In this document: piece by piece, positions 14,968 to 20,594 of the stretch
Layout of the letters: each line of letters starts with the position of its first letter
Position numbering within the stretch: the stretch's first letter is position 1
Origin: Curtobacterium pusillum
GTDB lineage: Bacteria; Actinomycetota; Actinomycetes; Actinomycetales; Microbacteriaceae
Direction: 5' to 3'
Assembly: GCF_013359865.1 (NCBI RefSeq)
Contig: NZ_JABMCE010000049.1
Coordinates: 1-36,026 of the forward strand
Length of the DNA stretch: 36,026 bases
Notes under the pieces: generated by a model
The model's database searches: none
The model's input: only the letters and a program-made list of their open reading frames with translations
What the model was told of the DNA's origin: nothing
Program-made: the position numbers and the translations under genes

Positions 14968-16404
14968 TCAGAACAGCTGGCGACCGATCTTCTTCGGCAG
15001 GTGGTCAACGGCCCAGGCGGCGAGGGTGCTCGCTTCCAGGGCGCTGATTGAGCCGACGGATGCGCGGCGTCCCCAGGTCCAGGCACCGTCGCCGATCCAC
15101 CGTCGGGTCGCAAGCTCGGCGGCCGCGTCGAGGGCGGCGTGCGGCCGGTATCGGAACTTCGGCTGAGGCTCGGTCGTGACCCAGGACAGGACGTTGGACG
15201 CGGCCGCGGTAACGGCAGACGACGTGAGCGGCACGAGGTCCAGCTGCGCGCGTTCGGCGGCGTCGAACAGCGCGCCGGACGGCCCCACGCGGTCGATCGC
15301 GACGGGCGCGCCGAACTCGGTCGAGAGTTGCTGGAGCCGCGGGAGCACCCAGTCCGAGCCTGGCGAGTGCCCCTCGGGAACGACACCGACGATGACGTCC
15401 CCCGCGACCCGGACGGCGACGACGATGGTCGCGTCCACGTTGTCTACGCCGACGGCCGCGCCGAACGCGATCGGCCCCTCCGGCTGTCCCGGGTCGGTGT
15501 ACGCGGCGCGCTTCCAGGCGTCGAGCGGGATCGTGCGCTCGGTCGCGCCCGTGCGGCGGTTGCCGTAGGCGCGGGCGAACTCGCCGGGTCCGAGCCGCTG
15601 GAGGTTGTCAACGAGGGTCTGCATGTCGAACAGGTACCCGTAGCCCGGGTGCGCAGCGGCCACGGCGTCGAGGTCGGTCGGGTCGACGTCGGGACCAATG
15701 CCGTAGTCGATCAGGCAGACCGTCGGGTCGCCCGCTCGAGCTCGCTCCAGCACGGCGTTGAGGAACGTCGAATCCACGGTCCCCTCGGTCGATTCGATCC
15801 AGACCTGGGGTCGCTGTCCGGTGACCATCGACCGGGACCCGGCCGCGCCCGCGATCGCTTGGACGAGCGCCTGCCCGTCGGTCTGCGAGAACGCCCACGC
15901 CTCGTCGATCGACGCGCGGTCGACCTGTTTCGAGTGCAGGGAATCGACCGTCGGCGGGTGCGGCCGGAATGTCGATCCGTTGTAGAACCGCAGAGCTTCG
16001 GACCCATTTGACAGGCGCGGCTTTCGAGCGAGCGGGGATATCACCGACTGCGCCCAATCGTCCTCGACCATTTCCCGCCACTTATCGGTCGCGTGCTGCC
16101 CGGATTGCGCCGTGTACCAGGCGCGACGGCCGCGACCCATGAGTGCATTCTGAGTGCTCGTGGCAAGATCTAGCGTGGTTTTTCCGCATTGGCGCTGGAC
16201 GGTGACCACGACGTCGGAGTACACGAATCGGCCGGCGTCGTCGACTTCGAGGGCGACGTCCGCTGCGAGACGCTGCCAGGGGATGAACGGTTTCCCGAGG
16301 GCATCACCGACGGCGGCGGCGTGCGCTCCGTAGGTGGCGCGGTCGTGGTTACGCGGCGTCACTTGCCGTGGGGCCACCGGGGCGAGGGGCGGTTGCGAGG
16401 GCAT
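14968..16404 (-). CDS. Large terminase subunit
   Basis: A 478-residue DNA-packaging motor. ATPase domain: adenine-side segment KPFIPWQRLAADVALE, Walker A-like VQRQCGKTT (69-77), Walker B SIDEA (165-169) and a coupling segment MVTGQRPQVWIEST. The C-terminal nuclease domain begins near GAAVGVDNVDATIVVAV with acidic residues, followed by VAIDRVGPSGALFDAAER. It starts at ATG 16404 inside the end of the small terminase gene (56-base overlap). Codons upstream of this ATG in the same frame are shadow of the small subunit. Confidence 0.93.
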   Translation of the reverse strand: MPSQPPLAPVAPRQVTPRNHDRATYGAHAAAVGDALGKPFIPWQRLAADVALEVDDAGRFVYSDVVVTVQRQCGKTTLDLATSTQNALMGRGRRAWYTAQSGQHATDKWREMVEDDWAQSVISPLARKPRLSNGSEALRFYNGSTFRPHPPTVDSLHSKQVDRASIDEAWAFSQTDGQALVQAIAGAAGSRSMVTGQRPQVWIESTEGTVDSTFLNAVLERARAGDPTVCLIDYGIGPDVDPTDLDAVAAAHPGYGYLFDMQTLVDNLQRLGPGEFARAYGNRRTGATERTIPLDAWKRAAYTDPGQPEGPIAFGAAVGVDNVDATIVVAVRVAGDVIVGVVPEGHSPGSDWVLPRLQQLSTEFGAPVAIDRVGPSGALFDAAERAQLDLVPLTSSAVTAAASNVLSWVTTEPQPKFRYRPHAALDAAAELATRRWIGDGAWTWGRRASVGSISALEASTLAAWAVDHLPKKIGRQLF

Positions 16405-16729
16405 CTGCGATCTTTCGTAGTTCGGGCGGGAGGTCGGAGTCGTCGGCGTCGGGGATCGCGGGGTCCAGCTGCGCCATGAGCGTCCCGAGCGTGGCGACCT
16501 CGTTGGCGACGGCCCGGCCCTTGGCGTTGCCCTTCGATATGTTCTGCGCGAGCGAGATACACATGCGGGCGAGGGCAATCCGGGAGCCGGTCAGCGGGTT
16601 TTTCTGGGCGATCTCGTCCAATGCCTGCTTCACGGCTTTTTCTTCCGGCGATTCGCCGTAATTGCCGGTCGTCAGGTCCAATCCGCCGAAGATATCCGCG
16701 TCGTCAAGGGTCGGATTTGCGGCGTCCAT
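16349..16729 (-). CDS. Small terminase subunit (by position)
   Basis: A 126-residue helical protein. It has an acidic N-terminus (LDDADIFGGLDLTTGNYGES), central helices (EEKAVKQALDEIAQKNPLTG; ARMCISLAQNISKGNAKGR) and a Pro/Ala-rich tail. Its size and place immediately before the large subunit suit the DNA-recognition subunit. The ATG at 16729 follows an A-rich stretch (GAAAGAAAAAA). Local base composition is more A/T-rich than in the surroundings. Confidence 0.68.
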   Translation of the reverse strand: MDAANPTLDDADIFGGLDLTTGNYGESPEEKAVKQALDEIAQKNPLTGSRIALARMCISLAQNISKGNAKGRAVANEVATLGTLMAQLDPAIPDADDSDLPPELRKIADALATAPRPGGPTASDAA

Positions 16730-16997
16730 TTTTTTCTTTCTGGTCGGGTTGGGGGAGAGAACGACGGTGGGAACGCTGGGTGTCGTCGGTGCCACGCTCA
16801 GAAAAACCGCGGACGCGTTCGCGCTGACGGCGATGATGGATCGCGCGTGACTCGCGGACCATTGCGACCGCTTCGAGCCGCCGCGTGCGCGTGGTGTCGC
16901 AGCTGACCAGGGCTCCGGGCATGTACAGCACGAGGTCCCAGACCTCGCGGGCAAGCACGATGCCGGAACGGATCTGACGCGCGTGACGTGCGCGCAT
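16704..16997 (-). CDS. Small basic phage protein, unknown
   Basis: 97 residues. The ATG at 16997 overlaps the HNH-gene stop by one base (TGATG), the junction used throughout this phage, and this is the main reason to accept it. The N-terminal half looks folded (RQIRSGIVLAREVWDLVLYM, PGALVSCDTTRTRRLEAVAM); the C-terminal half is Arg/Ser-rich and overlaps the small terminase start by 26 bases. Not recognised. Confidence 0.5.
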   Translation of the reverse strand: MRARHARQIRSGIVLAREVWDLVLYMPGALVSCDTTRTRRLEAVAMVRESRAIHHRRQRERVRGFSERGTDDTQRSHRRSLPQPDQKEKNGRRKSDP

Positions 16998-17761
16998 CAC
17001 CACCACCCGCCGCTCGTGCTCGTAGTGCTGGGCACGGGGGCCTCCGGTTCGGTAGGGGTGGGGGTGGGTTGCAGTGTGGGGGGTGGGGTCTCGCCCCCGG
17101 GGGTGGGTGTCTGTGCCAGGGCGGGGGCCACGAGGTCGTACCAGGTAGCCACGTGCTGCGCCATGACCTCGGGCCGCTCGGCAGCTGCGCGGCGCTCGAC
17201 GGTCTCGCGGCCCGGGTCGATCGTGACGATGCGGTAGCGCAGCATCCGATACTCAGCGACGTCTGCCGGGGTCGGCATGCTGTGGATGATCCACACCCCG
17301 CACGGGACCTGGAGCCGCTTGGCGCGGTGGATCGCGGTCGAACGCGCGCCGATCGCGACGTGGCGCACGTGTGCGGGGTACACGTGCGTGCGGTCGGGCT
17401 GGACGGGCATCAGGGCTCGTGCGATCTCGTCGAGGTCGATCGCGACGTCCATCGGTCCGGCATGCTCCCGGACGTAGGTCGACTTGCCCGCGGCGGGCGG
17501 CCCGATCACCACGGTGATCACCGGGCCGCCCGCCATGCCGGACATGGCCTGGTTACGCCGCCACGAGTTGCACGATCGGCACGCGGGGCGGAGGTTGTCC
17601 ATGTCGTCGGTCCCGCCTTCGTGGAACGGGATCACGTGGTCTTTGGTCGTGGCCTTGTAGGTGCACTTCGGACCCTGGAGCCAGCACACGTCGCCGTAGA
17701 CCTCGATGACGCGCCGCGTGAGGGCCGCTGACGCGCTTCCGCCGCGCTTAGCCCCTCCCAT
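16997..17761 (-). CDS. HNH endonuclease fused to a P-loop kinase-like domain
   Basis: A 254-residue two-domain protein. Residues ~10-70 are an HNH nuclease: Cys26 and Cys33, catalytic core DHVIPFHEGG (Asp41, His42), NLRPACRSCN (Asn56, Cys61, Cys64). Residues ~80-205 are a P-loop domain: ITVVIGPPAAGKST (Walker A 87-95), VAIDLDEIARALM (acidic 109-111) and Arg-rich lid regions, as in polynucleotide kinase or zeta-type NTPases. The tail (~215-254) is Pro/Thr-rich. HNH proteins beside terminase take part in cos cleavage and packaging in HK97-like phages. The added kinase-like domain is unusual. The ATG at 17761 follows GGGGGA; GTG at 17779 is possible. Confidence 0.85.
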   Translation of the reverse strand: MGGAKRGGSASAALTRRVIEVYGDVCWLQGPKCTYKATTKDHVIPFHEGGTDDMDNLRPACRSCNSWRRNQAMSGMAGGPVITVVIGPPAAGKSTYVREHAGPMDVAIDLDEIARALMPVQPDRTHVYPAHVRHVAIGARSTAIHRAKRLQVPCGVWIIHSMPTPADVAEYRMLRYRIVTIDPGRETVERRAAAERPEVMAQHVATWYDLVAPALAQTPTPGGETPPPTLQPTPTPTEPEAPVPSTTSTSGGWW

Positions 17762-17939
17762 GCTGTCCCCCGTGCTCACAGGCCCGCAGCCAAGCGTCCA
17801 CGGCTCGCGGGTGATACCGGATGAGTCGGCCGTCCTTCACGAACGCGGGACCACGACCCCGGCTGCGCCACTTCTCCAGAGTGTTGGGCTTCACGCGCAG
17901 CAGGTCGGCGACCTCCGCAGGGGTCATGTACTTACCCAC
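17748..17939 (-). CDS. Small HTH (MerR/excisionase-type) DNA-binding protein
   Basis: A 63-residue protein, almost entirely an HTH_17-type winged helix: MTPAEVADLLRVKPNTLEKW, then RSRGRGPAFVKDGRLIRYHP and DAWLRACEHG. This is the layout of excisionase-like or small accessory DNA-binding proteins. GTG at 17939 overlaps the preceding gene's stop; ATG at 17927 is equally possible. It is the second such protein in the prophage, and its place beside the HNH and terminase genes suggests a packaging or late-gene role rather than excision. Confidence 0.75.
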   Translation of the reverse strand: MGKYMTPAEVADLLRVKPNTLEKWRSRGRGPAFVKDGRLIRYHPRAVDAWLRACEHGGQHGRG

Positions 17940-18279
17940 GGGTCGCCGCCTCGTGGGCTTGTCCGGCGCGCGCGTCGAACAGGGCACGGTCGAGTTCGTC
18001 GGCGATGCTCAGGCCGGGTCGGTCGAGGTCCTCGTACACCAGCCCGCTCGTCGCCTCTCCGGTCAGGAGGTCGGTACGCCAGTCGAGCATGCGAACGCCA
18101 CCCTCGGGCGCGCTCGGGGCGAGCACGACCGCGAGGGCGAGCCGTCGCGGATCGGGAGCGTGCGAGGCGCATACGAGCACGACCACGCCGTCCTCGCCCG
18201 TCCTCGTGGTGCTCACAGGGCGGGTGCATTGGGTCTCGACGCCGAGCACCGTCACGGTGGCGGCACACATCGGCTTCAC
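17932..18279 (-). CDS. Early-region protein, unknown, with Cys-rich N-terminal half
   Basis: 115 residues. The N-terminal part has KPMCAATVTVLGVETQCTRP and VVLVCASHAPDP, so Cys5, Cys18, Cys37 and His40 could hold a zinc ion. The C-terminal part is acidic and helical (GLSIADELDRALFDARAGQA). GTG start overlaps the previous stop (GTGA). Not recognised. Confidence 0.6.
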   Translation of the reverse strand: MKPMCAATVTVLGVETQCTRPVSTTRTGEDGVVVLVCASHAPDPRRLALAVVLAPSAPEGGVRMLDWRTDLLTGEATSGLVYEDLDRPGLSIADELDRALFDARAGQAHEAATRG

Positions 18280-18374
18280 CGCATCCTCCAGGTCTGGTAG
18301 GCGAATCCCGCGATCGCGACGAGCGCGAGCACGGCGATCACGGTCGGGTCGTTGGACATGTCTCCGGCGGCCAT
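18276..18374 (-). CDS. 32-residue single-pass membrane microprotein
   Basis: MAAGDMSNDPTVIAVLALVA followed by IAGFAYQTWRMR: a short polar head, one helix and a basic end. The start overlaps the upstream stop by one base (TGATG) and the stop overlaps the next start (GTGA), matching the phage's coupling pattern. Unknown function. Confidence 0.55.
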   Translation of the reverse strand: MAAGDMSNDPTVIAVLALVAIAGFAYQTWRMR

Positions 18375-18475
18375 CAGCGGAGCACCAGGGCGAGCACGAA
18401 CAGCGCGGCGACGAGCGCCGCGAGGGCGGTCCCGAGCAGCGCGAACGCGAGCGGCACGAGCAGATCGCGGCGCAT
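18374..18475 (-). CDS. 33-residue single-pass membrane microprotein
   Basis: MRRDLLVPLAFALLGTALAA followed by LVAALFVLALVLR: a basic N-terminus, then hydrophobic to the end. Both ends are TGATG junctions. It is adjacent to, but unlike, the next 32-residue membrane peptide. Unknown function. Confidence 0.55.
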   Translation of the reverse strand: MRRDLLVPLAFALLGTALAALVAALFVLALVLR

Positions 18476-18759
18476 CAGGCGTACCAAACCACTGCACGAG
18501 TGGCCCCACGGCCGCCACCGGGCGTCCAGTAGCTCAGTTCGTCGTTGCCGCGTCGCAGCCAGCGCCCCGTTTCGAGCACGGGGGTGTAGTCGAGGTAGGG
18601 GGTCAGACACTCCTCGACCAATGCGTCGTCGTTGCCGCACAGCGATTCGAAGTAGGCCAGCAGCGCGTCGCGGGCAGCTTCCGGGTCGTGAGTCTTCGTG
18701 ACGATCACTCCACCATCGGTGAACTCGGTGACGACGGGCTTAGGGGTCTTGATAGTCAT
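18475..18759 (-). CDS. Early-region protein, unknown (94 residues)
   Basis: Soluble, mixed fold: TPKPVVTEFTDGGVIVTKTH, then the helical DPEAARDALLAYFESLCGND, then aromatic strands (RRGNDELSYWTPGGG; AVVWYA). The start at 18759 overlaps the upstream stop (ATGA). Not recognised. Its place in the early block, between the replication-like protein and the HNH gene, suggests a non-structural role. Confidence 0.6.
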   Translation of the reverse strand: MTIKTPKPVVTEFTDGGVIVTKTHDPEAARDALLAYFESLCGNDDALVEECLTPYLDYTPVLETGRWLRRGNDELSYWTPGGGRGATRAVVWYA

Positions 18760-18947
18760 GCTGTGGCCTCTCCGGTGTTGTGCAGGTCGACGACGGCCCA
18801 CGCCGCGCCGTAGGTCGGGACGTGGGCGCAGCGGACCACGCATCCGTCGTGAGCGGTCAGGACTGCGAACCATCCCGGGAGCCGTCCTCCAGGCGTCCCG
18901 CCACGCTCGATCCGCCAGCGCGCTCGTTTGGTCTTGGTCTCGGTCAT
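18756..18947 (-). CDS. Early-region protein, unknown (63 residues)
   Basis: A small basic protein with Trp-rich strands: KRARWRIERGGTPGGRLPGW, FAVLTAHDGCVVRCAHVP and YGAAWAVVDLHNTGE. It overlaps both neighbours by 4 bases (ATGA). Not recognised. Confidence 0.6.
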   Translation of the reverse strand: MTETKTKRARWRIERGGTPGGRLPGWFAVLTAHDGCVVRCAHVPTYGAAWAVVDLHNTGEATA

Positions 18948-19246
18948 GCGACGTCCTCCCAGGACTGTCGGTCGAACGCCTGGCGCTCGAACTCGGCGAA
19001 GGTCAGGCGTCCGTGCCTGGCCCAGTGGTCTCGTAGCTCGTCGGACGCGTAGGCGTTCGCTCGGGCGGCTGGCCCGATGAACAGGTCCCAGGCGTCGATG
19101 CCCTTGGCGCGGCCGCGTGCGTTGAGCAGCGCGCCGTTGGTCTCGTTCACTGCGTGCTCGTAGGCGGCGGCGCGGACGGTCTCGAACTCGTCGCGGAGGG
19201 CTCGCCAGGTGTCGCGTGCGAAGCCGAAGACGGCGGAGCGGGTCAC
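18944..19246 (-). CDS. Early-region helical protein, unknown (100 residues)
   Basis: Starts at GTG 19246, overlapping the HTH-protein stop (GTGA). Mostly helical and polar: FARDTWRALRDEFETVRAAA, YEHAVNETNGALLNARGRAK, DELRDHWARHGRLTFAEFER. Not recognised. Codons upstream of this GTG in frame lie inside the previous gene. Confidence 0.6.
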   Translation of the reverse strand: MTRSAVFGFARDTWRALRDEFETVRAAAYEHAVNETNGALLNARGRAKGIDAWDLFIGPAARANAYASDELRDHWARHGRLTFAEFERQAFDRQSWEDVA

Positions 19247-19869
19247 GACGTGAGGTCCTCGCGTCGGGAGCCGCAGAAGTTGCAGTAGCTCGATGCGTTC
19301 CAGTCGTGCCAGCCGCGGGGCGAGTGCTTGCACTTGTCCCGGACGATCGACTCGTTGAGGGCCTTCGACTCTGCGCGCGCGTCTGTGGCTGGCTTAGTAG
19401 AAGGCTGGATCTCTGGACGGTTCAGGGATGGTTCGGGTGACGTGGGCGTCACCCCTCCCCCGACGTGGGCGTCAGGGGTCCCCCCGACGTGGGTGTCACC
19501 CCCTGACGCCAGTGTCGGGGGGTCAAACAGCAGCACCGGAGCGGTCTCACCGTGCACTCGGTGTCGGCTCGAACGGTCGCAAGTTGGCGGGCACCGGAGC
19601 AGGAACTGGTAGAGGTTCGGCCGCATGTGATCGGCCGTCAGGTGCGTTCCCCCGGCTCCGACGTGACGGCGAATCTCACCGAGTCGTTCCAGATGTTGGA
19701 TCGAGCGCTGTACGGTCCGCGGGGTCGTGGCGGCGTACTTCGCGAGCGTCGCGATTGACGGCCACGCGCCTCCGTCGCCGTCGTGGTTCGCGATACCGAG
19801 CAGGACGAGCTTCACCGCGCCGGTTGCGCGCGAGTGGTGCAGCGCAATCGTCATTGACTCGACGCTCAT
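19243..19869 (-). CDS. HTH replication-initiator-like protein
   Basis: 208 residues in three parts. Residues ~10-90 are a winged helix (VKLVLLGIANHDGDGGAWPS; TLAKYAATTPRTVQRSIQHL ERLGEI) like the N-terminal domains of phage replication initiators. Residues ~115-170 are a flexible Gly/Pro/Thr linker with repeated HVGG units, encoded by DNA repeats. Residues ~180-200 hold a likely zinc site (Cys180, His182, Cys196, Cys199). No helicase or polymerase is encoded in the phage, so this is the best candidate for starting replication with host machinery. The start overlaps the upstream stop (ATGA). It could instead be a regulator. Confidence 0.65.
   Translation of the reverse strand: MSVESMTIALHHSRATGAVKLVLLGIANHDGDGGAWPSIATLAKYAATTPRTVQRSIQHLERLGEIRRHVGAGGTHLTADHMRPNLYQFLLRCPPTCDRSSRHRVHGETAPVLLFDPPTLASGGDTHVGGTPDAHVGGGVTPTSPEPSLNRPEIQPSTKPATDARAESKALNESIVRDKCKHSPRGWHDWNASSYCNFCGSRREDLTS
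19439..19516. repeat. Iteron-like repeats inside the HTH gene; candidate replication origin
   Basis: Three direct copies of GACGTGGGYGTCA at 19439-19451, 19462-19474 and 19486-19498 (spacing 23 and 24), then one inverted relative (TGACGCCAGTGTC) at 19504-19516, with C- or G-runs between. They encode the HVGG repeats of the linker. Binding sites inside the initiator gene are the arrangement known from lambda O/ori. Confidence 0.45.
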
Positions 19870-20045
19870 GCGCAGGCGGCCGCATCCGCCACGTCGTCAA
19901 CGCTGAACAGGTACGCACCAGTGGACGTCGGGAGCTTCATGGTTGGGACGAGCGATCCCGATGCGACGCGGGCGAGCACGGCCTGGCGTGTGATGCCGAG
20001 CGACCGTGCGACCTCAGAGGTCGTCAGCAGTTCGAGGTTGGACAT
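19866..20045 (-). CDS. Excisionase/Cro-position HTH protein
   Basis: 59 residues: MSNLELLTTSEVARSLGITR, then QAVLARVASGSLVPTMKLPT and YLFSVDDVADAAACA. This is a MerR/HTH_17-type domain as in excisionases. It is the first gene of the minus block and divergent from the repressor, the place of cro or xis. ATG at 20045 is only one base from an operator-like half-site, leaving no room for a ribosome-binding site. Translation may begin on a leaderless message, or at ATG 20057 (MVWHMSN). Confidence 0.72.
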   Translation of the reverse strand: MSNLELLTTSEVARSLGITRQAVLARVASGSLVPTMKLPTSTGAYLFSVDDVADAAACA

Positions 20046-20046
20046 G

Positions 20047-20080
20047 TGCCAAACCATGGCGGTTTGGCAAATGCCAAACC
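20047..20080. promoter_or_regulatory. Operator-like triple repeat in the immunity region
   Basis: TGCCAAACC at 20047-20055, its exact inverse GGTTTGGCA at 20061-20069, and a third TGCCAAACC at 20072-20080. They lie in the divergent region between the excisionase/Cro-type gene and the repressor and abut the former's start codon. They are likely binding sites for the repressor, the Cro-position protein or both. Confidence 0.65.
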
Positions 20081-20100
20081 CCTGCGACACGCCGTAGGTC

Positions 20101-20138
20101 TTGAAATCCGGTCAACTGCCCCCGCTACGATTTGCTAC
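20101..20138 (+). promoter_or_regulatory. Candidate repressor promoter, leaderless
   Basis: TTGAAA at 20101-20106 and TACGAT at 20126-20131 (19-base spacer). Transcription would begin at about 20138-20139, on the repressor ATG itself. No ribosome-binding site precedes the ATG, which fits a leaderless repressor message as is common for phage repressors and in Actinobacteria. Confidence 0.4.
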
Positions 20139-20465
20139 ATGACAATGCAGCCCCTTGGACAGCCGGGCATGATCCCGCGGTGGACCGTCGCCGACAGGCT
20201 CCGGAAGGCGCGCGAGGCAGCAGGCCTAGACCAGCAGACGCTCGCAGCCCTGACGGGCATGTCGCGGACGACGATCAGCAACTACGAGGCGGAGCGTGTC
20301 AAGCCGCGCCGCGCAGGCGTCGTCGTGTGGGCGATGGCCACTGGCGTGCCGTTCGCGTGGCTAATGACGGGCGCGGATACGCAAAACGCCCCCGGTCCCG
20401 ATGGTGGGACCGAGGGCGATTCGGATGGTGTGCGCTCGAAGGGACTCGAACCCCCAACCTTCTGA
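20139..20465 (+). CDS. Phage repressor (XRE-type HTH), lysogen form ending in the tRNA gene
   Basis: 108 residues in the lysogen. An N-terminal arm is followed by an XRE/cI-type helix-turn-helix (~16-60: TVADRLRKAREAAGLDQQTL, LTGMSRTTISNYEAERVKP) and a short helix (VVVWAMATGVPFAWLMTGAD). The remaining ~28 residues come from DNA that also holds the tRNA terminator and the attR core (RSKGLEPPTF). The stop TGA (20463-20465) takes its last base from host DNA. In the circular phage this base is G, giving TGG and a 131-residue form with a 23-residue tail ending DEDVAA. This is the likely immunity repressor, with stability set by integration. The lysogen message reads antisense through tRNA-Arg. Confidence 0.85.
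   Translation: MTMQPLGQPGMIPRWTVADRLRKAREAAGLDQQTLAALTGMSRTTISNYEAERVKPRRAGVVVWAMATGVPFAWLMTGADTQNAPGPDGGTEGDSDGVRSKGLEPPTF
20387..20418 (-). terminator. Prophage-supplied tRNA-Arg terminator inside the repressor gene
   Basis: Stem CGCCCCCGGTCCC / GGGACCGAGGGCG (13 positions, one mismatch), loop of 6. On the minus strand it is followed by TTTTGC, 12 bases past the tRNA 3' end. It replaces the host terminator left at attL. On the plus strand no T-run follows, so repressor transcription should pass. Confidence 0.75.
20429..20464. repeat. attR core (36 bp)
   Basis: Identical to 2919-2954. It supplies the 3' part of the intact tRNA-Arg gene and at the same time the last codons of the repressor on the other strand. 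Host DNA begins at 20465. Confidence 0.93.
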
Positions 20466-20503
20466 TCCGTAGTCAGATGCTCTATCCATTGAGCTACGAG
20501 CGC
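20431..20503 (-). tRNA. tRNA-Arg (anticodon ACG)
   Basis: 73 bases fold as a full cloverleaf: acceptor GCGCTCG/CGAGCGC, D arm GCTC/GAGC, anticodon stem TCTGA/TCAGA with loop CTACGGA (anticodon ACG), 5-base variable loop, T arm with TTCGAGT loop, discriminator A, CCA not encoded. It decodes CGN arginine codons after inosine modification. It is the prophage attachment site; its 3' part was restored by the phage core. Confidence 0.96.
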
Positions 20504-20526
20504 AGGTGGCCTTGCGGCCGTGGAAG

Positions 20527-20556
20527 ACTCTACAACAGCTGCGGCCCAGGCGCCAA
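20527..20556 (-). promoter_or_regulatory. Candidate tRNA-Arg promoter
   Basis: On the minus strand TTGGCG (20556-20551), an 18-base spacer, and TAGAGT (20532-20527). Transcription would begin about 17 bases before the tRNA. It lies in host DNA, so tRNA expression keeps its own promoter after integration. Confidence 0.45.
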
Positions 20557-20594
20557 TCGAGGGGGTTCGAGCGCCACCGTCGGCGTGTCGGGGC

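Larger units (their letters stand above)
2919..20464. mobile_element. Integrated siphovirus-type prophage, compact and apparently complete
   Basis: Bounded by identical 36-bp repeats at a tRNA-Arg(ACG) gene. It carries a tyrosine integrase, repressor, excisionase-like gene, HNH nuclease, both terminase subunits, portal, fused protease-capsid, connectors, major tail protein, frameshifted tail chaperones, tape measure, minor tail proteins, holin-like protein and endolysin. The excised circle would be 17,510 bp, very small for a tailed phage with a full head-tail-lysis set; actinobacterial siphoviruses of 15-18 kb are known. No polymerase or helicase is present. All core genes are intact open frames, so the element may be inducible. 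Confidence 0.95.

Noticed and set aside
19439..19516. CRISPR-like spacing of short repeats
   Set aside because: Repeats are only 13 bases, one is inverted, spacers are about 10 bases and lie within a coding region. They fit iterons, not CRISPR.
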